A stretch of DNA of 45,644 bases from Lachnospiraceae bacterium (lineage in GTDB: Bacteria > Bacillota > Clostridia > Lachnospirales > Anaerotignaceae): positions 1 through 45,644 of the forward strand of contig DPJA01000014.1 of assembly GCA_003543235.1 (NCBI GenBank), written 5' to 3'. The translations under genes and the position numbers were made by a program. The notes under the pieces are model-generated. The model worked only from the letters and a program-made list of their open reading frames with translations, was not told where the DNA came from and did not search any database. Below are positions 8,437 through 16,389 of the stretch, in pieces (position 1 is the stretch's first letter; the number at the start of each line of letters is the position of its first letter).

Positions 8437-8493
8437 TTGTCTTCCCTCTTCTATTAATATAATTAACTTATTACAGATAGATAATAAATATAT

Positions 8494-8513
8494 TTTACTT
8501 ATTAATAAGTAAA
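8494..8513. promoter_or_regulatory. 20-bp palindrome, probable LysR binding site
   Basis: TTTACTTATTAATAAGTAAA is a perfect palindrome, 58 bases from the LysR start and 44 bases from the dehydrogenase start. It contains the T-N11-A style symmetry of LysR recognition sites. The site lies where an activator would be expected upstream of the dehydrogenase promoter. Confidence 0.65.
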
Positions 8514-8557
8514 TAGTACAATAGTAGTTAGAAAAAGTCAATCTGGAGGTAAACGAT

Positions 8558-9304
8558 ATGGAAGAAAAACGATTTGCTGTAATTACAGGAGGCAGCAGCG
8601 GAATTGGACTGGCTACAGCAAAAAAAATGCTGGAAAAAAACATAGATGTAACAATATTAAGTCGGACGGAGCCTGACTTCGCAGAACAGTCCCTTAGTAG
8701 AAAAAACATTCAGTGGATTAAGGCAGATGTCAGCAATAGAAATGATGTCGAACTGGCACTCAAACAGATTTTAGGAAAAACTAAGGTTATTGATGTTCTT
8801 GTTAATAATGCAGGTTCAAATGGCAGAATTACAACAAAAACTCCTCTTGAAGATGCGGAAAAAATTTGGGATAGCGTGACAAATGTAAATTTAAAAGGAG
8901 CTTTTCTCATGTCGGTTGCTATTGCCCCTTATTTGCGAAAACCGGGTGGAAGAATTATAAATATAAGTTCCATTGGGGCATTTACTGGTGGTAGTAATGC
9001 AGGTGCCCTTGCTTATGCATCGTCAAAAGCAGGTTTACTCGGTTTAACACGTGCTTTAGCGCGTGAATTAAGTTCCGAGGGGATTACGGTAAATTCTGTG
9101 GCTCCCGGGTTCATTACTTCAACAAATTTCTTTAATGGAGAATTGACAGAGGATATGTTGAAGAATTATACAGAACAGATTCCTGCTAAAAGAGCAGGAG
9201 TACCGGAAGACGTTGCATCCGCTATTTGCTTTTTAGCTTCTTCGGAAGCTTCCTATATTAATGGAGAAGTATTAAATATTAATGGGGGCTGGCTGTTTGG
9301 CTGA
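8558..9304 (+). CDS. Short-chain dehydrogenase/reductase, FabG-like
   Basis: This 248-residue classical SDR is an NAD(P)-dependent cytoplasmic oxidoreductase. The Rossmann cofactor motif is TGGSSGIG (residues 10-17), NNAG lies near 87, the catalytic serine is in the ISSIGAF region near 138, and the YASSK tetrad pair follows near 152-156. The C-terminus INGEVLNINGGWLFG is the usual SDR end. Length equals FabG (about 247). GGAGG 10 bases upstream supports the start. It is monocistronic and divergent from a LysR regulator, which argues for a catabolic or detoxifying role rather than housekeeping fatty-acid synthesis. The substrate is unknown. Confidence 0.9.
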   Translation: MEEKRFAVITGGSSGIGLATAKKMLEKNIDVTILSRTEPDFAEQSLSRKNIQWIKADVSNRNDVELALKQILGKTKVIDVLVNNAGSNGRITTKTPLEDAEKIWDSVTNVNLKGAFLMSVAIAPYLRKPGGRIINISSIGAFTGGSNAGALAYASSKAGLLGLTRALARELSSEGITVNSVAPGFITSTNFFNGELTEDMLKNYTEQIPAKRAGVPEDVASAICFLASSEASYINGEVLNINGGWLFG

Positions 9305-9324
9305 TTAATATTCAATAGTACAAC

Positions 9325-9468
9325 TTGTTTCAATCATTGTATGTGAATGACGGCGTGTTAAAGCCTATCGGAAAAGATTATGTGTTTTCGGAACTGATAA
9401 ATCCTATTTTTAACCAAAGCGGCAATCAGGTCACGATTTCATTGGCTGGCAAATATCTGGATAACTAA
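9325..9468 (+). pseudogene. Unidentified coding remnant (48 codons)
   Basis: A short open stretch from TTG 9325 to TAA 9468 reads as plausible protein (YVNDGVLKPIGKDYVFSEL and a tail ending AGKYLDN). Its base composition is more balanced than the surrounding AT-rich spacer. No ribosome binding site or start codon fits, so it looks like the C-terminal end of a lost gene. I do not recognise the family. Confidence 0.3.
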
Positions 9469-9734
9469 ACAAAGGCAACTAAGGTATTTCAATTTGATTT
9501 AGTACTGGAAAATAATAAATTAGAAATTGGAAAGTGGAAATATAACTCTATATCTTCCAATGAAGTACCAATGATTTTAAAATTTTTAATGATTTTTAGT
9601 CGGAACAAATCATTTTCCGAATAGATTCTTCGATTACGAAAATCTCTTTTGAGAGAAATTAAGTTCTTCTTTTCATATAAACGTAGTGTGTGGATACCAA
9701 ATCTAATTTGATAACATCTTTAACATATGCGTAT

Positions 9735-9815
9735 ATACAGTGGATTGGAATCTGTATTATCAGTATTGGAGTTTGTATCATAAATGTTTTTATTCAAAGG
9801 AAATCTAAACACTAA
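9735..9815 (+). pseudogene. C-terminal remnant of an SMR multidrug transporter
   Basis: The frame encodes IQWIGICIISIGVCIINVF, then IQRKSKH and TAA at 9813-9815. A final hydrophobic helix with Gly-Val spacing followed by a basic tail is typical of the fourth helix of EmrE/QacE-type SMR pumps. No upstream part is readable in the same frame, so only the end survives. The rest of 9305-9984 is AT-rich and shows no other gene. Confidence 0.45.
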
Positions 9816-9900
9816 GTAACGTTATGTTTAACAAAAATTAGTAAAGATGTCATTAAAAATGTTGACATACTGATTTATCCGCAAAATTCTATTATGGTCA

Positions 9901-9929
9901 TTGTAAATTAACAAAAGTAGTGATAAAAT
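9901..9929 (+). promoter_or_regulatory. Promoter of the UvrA-like/MarR operon
   Basis: TTGTAA (9901-9906) and TAAAAT (9924-9929) are spaced by 17 bases, 56 bases ahead of the start codon. This fits a sigma-A type promoter. The downstream stretch to 9984 could hold the MarR operator, but no clear palindrome stands out. Confidence 0.5.
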
Positions 9930-9984
9930 ATAGTTAACCCACTCATACATTTACCGTGTCATATATATAGAGAAAGGAAAAAGC

Positions 9985-12249
9985 ATGACTGATAATAATT
10001 ATATTCAGGTATCAGGTGCAAGGGAGCGAAATCTAAAAAACATAAATGTTCTGATACCCAAAAAAGAAATTACGGTTTTTACAGGTGTTTCCGGTTCAGG
10101 GAAATCATCATTGGTATTTGATACAATAGCGGCAGAATCGCAAAGACAATTAAATGAAACCTACACCAGTTTTATCCGCCACCGTATGCCACATTACGGA
10201 AAACCCGATGTGGACACCATCGAAAATTTGTCTGTAGCCTTTATTATCAATCAAAAAAGATTAGGCGGTAATGCCCGGTCAACGGTTGGGACAATTACAG
10301 ATATTTATTCTGTATTACGTTTATTATTTTCCCGAATTGGAGAACCATTTGTAGGTTATTCAGATGTATTTTCATTCAACAACCCGGCTGGTATGTGCGA
10401 ACATTGCGAGGGCTTAGGAAAAATTGAAACCATCAATATTGAAAGACTGTTAGATAAAAATAAATCCTTAAATGAGGGAGCTATCCGGTTTCCAACTTTT
10501 GAACCTGGCGGTTGGCGATTAACCCGCTATATTCATTCAGGCTTTTTCGATAATAATAAAAAATTGAAAGACTATTCTGCCGAGGAATTGGAGCTGTTAC
10601 TTTACACTGACGGAATTAAGATTAAAAATCCCACACCCGAATGGCATAAAACCTCCTTGTATGAGGGGCTGATTCCACGCATTGAGCGGAGTTTTCTAAA
10701 AAAAGAAGATGGCGAAAAAGTCAGATATGGAAGAGAAATTGAACGATTTGTTGTGAAACAGGAATGTCCCCACTGTCACGGAACACGTTTAAATGATAAA
10801 GTATTGTCTTGTAAAGTGAACGGTAACAACATCGCGGATTGTGCAGATATGCAAATTAATGAGCTTTTGGATTTTGTTCAATCCGTTCATGCTCCTATAG
10901 CCGCTACAATTGTTTCAGAACTTGTGAATCGGATTCAGCACATGGTATCCATTGGGCTAGGCTATTTAAACTTAAGCAGAGAAACAGCTACACTTTCAGG
11001 CGGGGAGTCTCAAAGAATTAAAATGGTTAGCCAACTTGGCAGTAGCTTGACTGACCTCACTTACATTTTTGACGAACCAAGTATAGGGCTTCACCCTCAT
11101 GACATAAGCAAGATTAACGAGCTTATGAGGCTGTTGCGTGACAAAGGGAACACTGTTCTGATCGTAGAGCATGACCCAGACATGATAAAAATTGCAGACC
11201 ATATTATTGATATGGGGCCAGGTGCTGGAACCCACGGAGGGGAAGTTGTATATCAGGGGAATTTAGATGGGCTGAAAACAGCGGATACTTTTACAGCAAA
11301 ATATTTATCTTATTGCCCCAAGCTAAAACCTGATACTCGTACCCCGAAAGGCTGGCTTTCCATTAAAAATGCAACCATGCATAATTTAAAAAACCTTTCA
11401 GTTGATATACCAAAAGGAGTAATGACTGTTGTAACCGGGGTTGCCGGTTCAGGAAAAAGTACGCTAATTAATGGAGTATTGCCACAGCTTTATACTGAAA
11501 CTGTTTTTATTGATCAGAAAGGAATTCAGGCGTCAAAACGTTCCAATATAGCGACCTTTACTGGTATCTTTGACATTATCAGAAAATTATTTGCGAAAAG
11601 GAACGGTGTAAGCGCTTCCCTATTCAGTTTCAATTCACAAGGTGCTTGTCCTGCCTGCAAAGGTCTAGGAGTTACTTATACAGATTTGGCGTTTATGGAT
11701 ACAATTGTTACGGTATGTGAGGAATGTCACGGAAATCGTTATACGGACGAAGTGCTTGCCTATCAGCTAAGAGGAAAAAGTATTGCCGATGTTCTTAAAA
11801 TGACAGTTACGGAAGCCTTAGAATTTTTTCAGGAAAAAGAAATCGTAACGGTATTAAAACGACTTTCAGACGTGGGTATCACTTATGTTTCCTTGGGACA
11901 GCCATTAAGCACGCTTTCAGGTGGTGAATTACAGCGGATTAAACTTGCTTCCGAACTTGAAAACGGTGGTCAAATTTATGTTTTGGACGAACCGTCAACA
12001 GGTTTGCATATGGCTGATATAAAACAGTTGATTCGTGTAATGAATCGCCTTGTAGACCAAAATTCCACACTTATTGTCATAGAACACAATTTGGATATTA
12101 TCTGTCAAGCAGATTGGATTATTGACATAGGTCCCTATGCAGGACAGAATGGTGGTAAAATTATGTTTACAGGATTGCCAAAGGATTTAATCAATTGTCA
12201 AGATTCTTTAACGGGAAAGCACCTGAAAAAATACATTGATAATAAATAG
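9985..12249 (+). CDS. UvrA-like ABC protein, drug-resistance (UvrA2-type) paralogue
   Basis: This 754-residue cytoplasmic tandem ABC ATPase is shorter than housekeeping UvrA (about 940), as in the UvrA-like proteins linked to drug tolerance. The first half has Walker A GVSGSGKSS (residue 33 on), zinc knuckles CEHCEGLG and CPHCHGTRLN, signature LSGGESQRIKM and Walker B FDEPSIGLHP. The second half has GVAGSGKST, CPACKGLG, CEECHGNRY, LSGGELQRIKL and LDEPSTGLH. Both ATPase sites look intact, so the reduction is in the UvrB-binding/insertion regions. AGAAAGGAAAAAGC precedes the ATG. It is followed 12 bases later by a MarR gene in one operon. It probably protects DNA or effluxes a DNA-binding antibiotic sensed by MarR; the substrate is unknown. 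Confidence 0.88.
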   Translation: MTDNNYIQVSGARERNLKNINVLIPKKEITVFTGVSGSGKSSLVFDTIAAESQRQLNETYTSFIRHRMPHYGKPDVDTIENLSVAFIINQKRLGGNARSTVGTITDIYSVLRLLFSRIGEPFVGYSDVFSFNNPAGMCEHCEGLGKIETINIERLLDKNKSLNEGAIRFPTFEPGGWRLTRYIHSGFFDNNKKLKDYSAEELELLLYTDGIKIKNPTPEWHKTSLYEGLIPRIERSFLKKEDGEKVRYGREIERFVVKQECPHCHGTRLNDKVLSCKVNGNNIADCADMQINELLDFVQSVHAPIAATIVSELVNRIQHMVSIGLGYLNLSRETATLSGGESQRIKMVSQLGSSLTDLTYIFDEPSIGLHPHDISKINELMRLLRDKGNTVLIVEHDPDMIKIADHIIDMGPGAGTHGGEVVYQGNLDGLKTADTFTAKYLSYCPKLKPDTRTPKGWLSIKNATMHNLKNLSVDIPKGVMTVVTGVAGSGKSTLINGVLPQLYTETVFIDQKGIQASKRSNIATFTGIFDIIRKLFAKRNGVSASLFSFNSQGACPACKGLGVTYTDLAFMDTIVTVCEECHGNRYTDEVLAYQLRGKSIADVLKMTVTEALEFFQEKEIVTVLKRLSDVGITYVSLGQPLSTLSGGELQRIKLASELENGGQIYVLDEPSTGLHMADIKQLIRVMNRLVDQNSTLIVIEHNLDIICQADWIIDIGPYAGQNGGKIMFTGLPKDLINCQDSLTGKHLKKYIDNK

Positions 12250-12261
12250 GAGGTTGGCTTG

Positions 12262-12684
12262 ATGGCTATAAAAGAATTAGAAGAGAGTTATGTTCCCTTT
12301 CAATGCATGATTGTATCAGATTCAAATCGCTTCAATGTTGAGGGCGTTTCGACAGCACAATACTATATACTTGACACATTGAATAAGCAGGGGGCAAAAA
12401 CCACAAAAGAACTTGCTGAAATGAGAGGTATCTCACAATCAGGCATTTCAAAATTAACAAAGCGTTTGCTGGAAAAAAAGTATATTATTCAGGAAAGACA
12501 GATAAACGACCGCCGCTCTTACAATATTGTTCTTACCAAAGAGGGGCAAGCGTTTTTGAATCGTGTTGAAGATTTTGGGAATGAAATTATGAACCTAATT
12601 GAAGAAGCATTAACAGCGGAAGAAGTATATGCTTTTTCAGTAATGTGTAAAAGGATTACGAACTTATACGCAGAAAAACAATAG
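12262..12684 (+). CDS. MarR-family transcriptional regulator
   Basis: This 140-residue dimeric winged-helix regulator has the recognition region KTTKELAEMRGISQSGISKL at about residues 45-65 and the wing DRRSYNIVLTKEG at about 83-95. The ATG at 12262 has AGGAGG at 12249-12254; a TTG at 12259 is less likely. It is cotranscribed with the UvrA-like gene and is expected to repress the operon until a toxic ligand binds. Downstream, ATCTGCC (12711) and GGCAGAT (12744) form a weak hairpin that may end the transcript. Confidence 0.88.
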   Translation: MAIKELEESYVPFQCMIVSDSNRFNVEGVSTAQYYILDTLNKQGAKTTKELAEMRGISQSGISKLTKRLLEKKYIIQERQINDRRSYNIVLTKEGQAFLNRVEDFGNEIMNLIEEALTAEEVYAFSVMCKRITNLYAEKQ

Positions 12685-12769
12685 GCATACTTGGTCGAAT
12701 ACAAGAAATTATCTGCCCTACGGTAATTGATAACAGTAGTTATGGCAGATGTCTCGTTGCGCTGTAATT

Positions 12770-12922
12770 TTAAAACTGTAAAAAGTACTCATTATAATAT
12801 ATTTTAGTAATAAAATATCCCCTCCTGGCTCTGTCATAGTTAATATTCTCATTATAGGTACCAATAATAAATGTTGGCAGAACACAAAGGGAATGTGAAT
12901 TTACAGATTTTACTCTTTTCAT
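12770..12922 (-). pseudogene. N-terminal remnant of a flavin reductase-like gene
   Basis: An ATG at 12922 with GGAGGAAAG upstream begins MKRVKSVNSHSLCVLPTFII and continues GTYNEN, which resembles the start of flavin reductase-like FMN-binding proteins (split-barrel family). After about 26 residues the similarity ends, and unrelated codons run to a stop at 12770. The gene is cut by a deletion. It retains its ribosome binding site, so a short peptide could still be made. The remainder of 12685-13055 has no gene. Confidence 0.5.
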
Positions 12923-13087
12923 ATTTCTTTCCTCCATGATATATAGATTAGAAAAAATATTGCATCCAGACGCTTGAAAAGCAAAACGTATCCTAATAAA
13001 CATATCTTCTAAATAAAACTAAAGTAAGACCCGCTAAATAAAAAAACGTTGAGTTTTGCGGGAGAATTTTCATGCTCAAATGACTCG

Positions 13088-13115
13088 TCCCTCCAAGCTC
13101 ATAGGTTTGGAGGGA
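13088..13115 (+). other. Hairpin in the leader of the mobile-element module
   Basis: TCCCTCCAA (13088-13096) pairs with TTGGAGGGA (13107-13115), a perfect 9-bp stem with a 10-base loop followed by a weak T-rich tract. It lies about 320 bases ahead of the sigma-like gene. It could be an attenuator in a regulatory leader like those of Tn916-type elements. Confidence 0.45.
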
Positions 13116-13262
13116 CTTTGCTATGTGTCAAATTGGCGTTCAGCTATTATGGGAAGGGTCGTCATCTCACCATGGCGACTGGTTGTAGCAAAAGTTTCTA
13201 TATTACATAATCTCAAAAAACTATACCAATTTTCAGGGTACTACTGCGCCCATCTTTTATTC

Positions 13263-13300
13263 GACACCTTTCGAGTTTTCCCTCGTAAAGGTGTCTTTTT
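13263..13300 (+). terminator. Rho-independent terminator ahead of the sigma-like gene
   Basis: GACACCTTTCGAG pairs with CTCGTAAAGGTGTC (one bulged T) and is followed by TTTTT at 13296-13300. It stops leader or upstream transcripts 136 bases before the next start codon, consistent with transcriptional attenuation of the element module. Confidence 0.75.
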
Positions 13301-13435
13301 ATGTCATTTTTCAAAAATATATAGATTTTATCCAACAGCCATAACAGTCAAACCTATGGCATTGAGTGTTGGATGCCGTTCTCCACCACCCTTTTGATTC
13401 AACTCAGTTAACAAAATCGAAAGGATGGATAAAAT

Positions 13436-13858
13436 ATGAAAATTATAAATTTAAAAGATTATTACACTTATTATACAGATGATATGTTTATTGAGATACC
13501 TGATGAATTAGCAAACGTATTTAAGGATTTTGATAAAGCAGAGGCTGCATATGAGCGAAAGAAATACCGTACAAAGCTCATTACTCTCTTGACCGTGGCG
13601 ATGGAATTGAGCACAACATCTCGTTTGTTTCTCTCTCGCTCGATGAGATTTACGAACGTAAGCTAACAAGCCAGCAACTTCACGCTGCCATTGCTTCTCT
13701 TCCGGATAAGCAGGCAAAGCGAATCTATGCTCATTATTTTATGGGCATGAGTAAGACTGCTATTGCTAAAGCAGAAGGTGTAAGCGAAAAAGCTGTCCGC
13801 ATTGGTATAGAAAGAGGTTTACATACCATAGAAAAATATTTAAAAAGTTTTTTCTAAA
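13436..13858 (+). pseudogene. Sigma-70-like regulatory protein of conjugative elements, frameshifted
   Basis: The ATG at 13436 follows AAAGGATGG and opens MKIINLKDYYTYYTDDMFIE, the start of the small sigma-70-like proteins found beside recombinases in Tn916/Tn6218-like elements. Near 13571 one base is missing. The original frame then runs into a stop at 13666, while the +1 frame continues KAHYSLDRGDGIEHN and SLPDKQAKRIYAHYFMGMSK, then a C-terminal HTH (KTAIAKAEGVSEKAVRIGIE), to TAA at 13858. With one added base the protein would be about 140 residues. Inactivation would remove the element's likely transcription activator. Confidence 0.8.
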
Positions 13859-14340
13859 TCACGTTCCGTTTCCACAAGAAAAAAGTCAGGGTATATAGAG
13901 GGAGGTAAAATCTTCCCCATGTTCCTTGACAACCGAATATACGGTATTTTGAGTACGAAACTTATGTGGCTGAAAAGTAAAGCGACATAATGGGCATCGC
14001 CATGATGACTGCTGTAACACACTTGCCAAAGTAGGAAACCAAATAATTGATGAGAGTCTTTATGAGCATGGGTATTACAGCAGTCGGAGCGATAAATGCA
14101 ACCATTAGACCGAACGGTGGCACGTTCGCCGCAATAACACACATAAGGGATAATGATACTTTCTCACGACCTCCCACAGACTTGAGGGGGAGTTCCTGCG
14201 GTATGCGTAGCTTTTGGGACAAGCACATGCGGTATTGCAGGGCTATGATGCCGAGCTAACGGCAGCTCAAAATATCCCCTTGCCGGGGGGCGTGGCAAAT
14301 ACGGCAAACCAATAAAACTAATCGCACCGCATTTTTGTTT
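13859..14340. other. ORF-poor, structured stretch between sigma-like gene and recombinase module
   Basis: No open frame here has a ribosome binding site. The sequence is more GC-rich than its flanks and has several small inverted repeats, for example GAGCT/AGCTC around AACGGC near 14254-14269 and CCCC/GGGG near 14275-14288. A long antisense frame rich in Cys and His (13840-14142) lacks a start signal. The position, between the sigma-like gene and the recombinase, suggests an element-borne structured RNA, an oriT-like site or a recombination site. I cannot decide between these. Confidence 0.3.
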
Positions 14341-14454
14341 TATGTAAATTTACTGTGTGCTTGGTTTTACTATAATTGATGCAGTGACAAACTTTTCATA
14401 TATGTTATCTATGCTTATACTTTATATAAGCAATACACTTGGAGGTGATTGCGA

Positions 14455-14616
14455 ATGGAAAATATCAAAAATGCGCCTGTTCCTACTGCTACGGATGCTA
14501 CACCGCCTAATTCTTATGAGAAAAGCAAAGCATATCAGGATTTTATCAATGTACTTTCTCAGATTATAGAAAAACATGGTGCAGAAGTTTTAGATGAGAT
14601 CAATCGTGTTGTCTGA
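14455..14616 (+). CDS. Small conserved-looking element protein, 53 residues
   Basis: The ATG at 14455 follows GGAGG with 8 bases between. The protein has a Pro/Thr-rich N-terminus (about residues 7-18) and an amphipathic helix-rich C-terminus (YEKSKAYQDFINVLSQIIEK, then HGAEVLDEINRVV). Small proteins of this shape commonly lie directly before the serine recombinase in Clostridia transposons. Their role is unknown; a directionality or partner role is possible but unproven. It ends 55 bases before the recombinase start, in the same transcript. Confidence 0.65.
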   Translation: MENIKNAPVPTATDATPPNSYEKSKAYQDFINVLSQIIEKHGAEVLDEINRVV

Positions 14617-14671
14617 AAGAGCAGTGTTTATGGATTGATGTTTTCCAATCATTGATTGGAGGTCAACTACT

Positions 14672-16363
14672 ATGAATCGGAGTGGAAAAAAATGTGTACT
14701 TTACCCTCGTGTAAGTACCGAAATGCAGGTTGATGGGTTCAGCTTGGACGGGCAGAAAAACAGCTTAAGGCGTTTTGCAGACAGAGAAGAAATGGAGATC
14801 GTAGACATTTACGAAGATGCTGGTAAATCCGGCAAATCCATAGAAGGCAGACCCGCTTTTAAGCAAATGCTATGTGATATTGAAAATGGTTTAGAAATTG
14901 ACTACATCTTAGTCTATAAGCTCTCCCGATTTGGAAGAAACGCAGCCGATATTTTAAATTCGTTGGAACACGTTCAATCCTTTGGCGTAAACTTAATTTG
15001 CATTGAAGAAGGAATTGATTCCTCACAAACAAGCGGAAAACTTTTGATTTCAGTGTTGTCTGCCGTTGCAGAAATAGAGCGTGAAAATATCATAGAGCAG
15101 ACAATGAACGGACGAAAAGAAAAGGCTCGTCAAGGAGGCTGGAACGGCGGGTTTGCTCCCTATGGTTACTACCTCAAAGACAAACAGCTCTATATCCAAG
15201 AAAGTGAAGCAGAAGCGATACGAATTATCTTTGATAAATATGTAAATGGAAATATGGGATTTTATAAAATTGCTAACTACCTTAATTTGCAGGGTATCCC
15301 AAAAATTAAACGTGCCAACGGTACTCTTTCACAATGGAGTACGCATTTTGTCAGAATGATAATCGACAATCCTGTGTACACTGGAAAAATTGCTTTTGGC
15401 AGACGGACAAGAGAAAAGGTCAAAGGCACAAAAAATGAATACCGCCAAGTACACCAAGATGAATACATTATTGCAGACGGTCAGCACGAGGCTATCATAG
15501 ATGAGGAACTCTGGAATGAAGCGCATGAAAAACGAGAATTAACAGGCATTAAATCCCCGTCCAAAATTGGTCGGGACAGGGCGCACTTATTAAGCGGTAT
15601 TTTAAAATGCCCGAAATGCGGTGGTCCGATGTATACCAACAAACACGCTTGGACAAACAAAGACGGTACATATAAAGAGATTTACTATTATGTTTGCAGT
15701 AAGGCTCGCACCGCACGGGGAAAAAGCTGTGACTATAAAGCTATGCTCAAGAAAACTGACATAGAGCCGCTTGTCGTCGAGGCAATCAGGGAACTGATTA
15801 AAAATCAGGATTTTGCAGCAGAAATCAAATCAAGGATCGGCAAGGAAATTGATACTTCCACTTTAAACAGAGAACTCAAAAACTATGAAAATAAACTCAG
15901 AGAAGTGGAACTCAATAAAACTCGTCTTGAAAATGAAATTGACAGTCTGCCGGAAGATACCCGTTTTAGAGAACGCAAGCTCCACGATATGATCCTCCGG
16001 CTTGATGGGCTGTATGACACCATCGTAGAGCTTGAAGAAAAAATTGAAGATGTAAAGCTGCGCCGTAAAGCTGTGGAGCAAGATGCCATTACACTGGAAA
16101 ACATCTACACCCTACTGGCAAACTTTGATAAGGTGTATGACAAAATCAGTGATGAAGAGAAAAAATCTCTAATTTCTTCGCTAATCAAAGAAATAGAGAT
16201 TTTCCCATGTGACGAGGCTGAATTGCCTTTAAAGTCTATTTTATTCAATTTTCCTGTTTATAAAGACGGTGGAGATGTTTGTGGGTTTTTGTGGGACAAA
16301 AGTACGCACGTCTCAACGTGTGTTGAGAGGACAACATTGATGTTTTTACCTTTGCTCGTATGA
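14672..16363 (+). CDS. Large serine recombinase (TndX/TnpX-like integrase of a transposon)
   Basis: This 563-residue protein has the N-terminal resolvase domain (YPRVSTEMQVDGFSLDGQ; catalytic Ser15), the recombinase domain (about 165-290), a zinc ribbon with CPKCGG near 312, and a coiled coil at about 390-480. It excises and integrates a circular transposon by double-strand exchange at att sites. GGAGG precedes the start at 14672. The last 25 residues (after FLWDK) are unlike the usual ends of this family. DNA there contains the hairpin TCTCAA/TTGAGA at 16311-16328, so the 3' end may have been altered by a recombination event. The element's right boundary should lie just after 16363. Confidence 0.9.
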   Translation: MNRSGKKCVLYPRVSTEMQVDGFSLDGQKNSLRRFADREEMEIVDIYEDAGKSGKSIEGRPAFKQMLCDIENGLEIDYILVYKLSRFGRNAADILNSLEHVQSFGVNLICIEEGIDSSQTSGKLLISVLSAVAEIERENIIEQTMNGRKEKARQGGWNGGFAPYGYYLKDKQLYIQESEAEAIRIIFDKYVNGNMGFYKIANYLNLQGIPKIKRANGTLSQWSTHFVRMIIDNPVYTGKIAFGRRTREKVKGTKNEYRQVHQDEYIIADGQHEAIIDEELWNEAHEKRELTGIKSPSKIGRDRAHLLSGILKCPKCGGPMYTNKHAWTNKDGTYKEIYYYVCSKARTARGKSCDYKAMLKKTDIEPLVVEAIRELIKNQDFAAEIKSRIGKEIDTSTLNRELKNYENKLREVELNKTRLENEIDSLPEDTRFRERKLHDMILRLDGLYDTIVELEEKIEDVKLRRKAVEQDAITLENIYTLLANFDKVYDKISDEEKKSLISSLIKEIEIFPCDEAELPLKSILFNFPVYKDGGDVCGFLWDKSTHVSTCVERTTLMFLPLLV

Positions 16364-16389
16364 CAGAACTGGTCGACTGTGATTTTTCA

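Noticed and set aside
7555..8709. Longer LysR start at 8709
   Set aside because: The extra 91 codons are antisense to the dehydrogenase gene and the intergenic palindrome. The ATG at 8436 gives the canonical N-terminus.
13840..14142. Cys/His-rich 100-codon minus-strand frame in the structured stretch
   Set aside because: There is no Shine-Dalgarno site and the zinc-ligand spacing is irregular; it also overlaps the end of the sigma-like gene. Kept only as part of the ORF-poor region.
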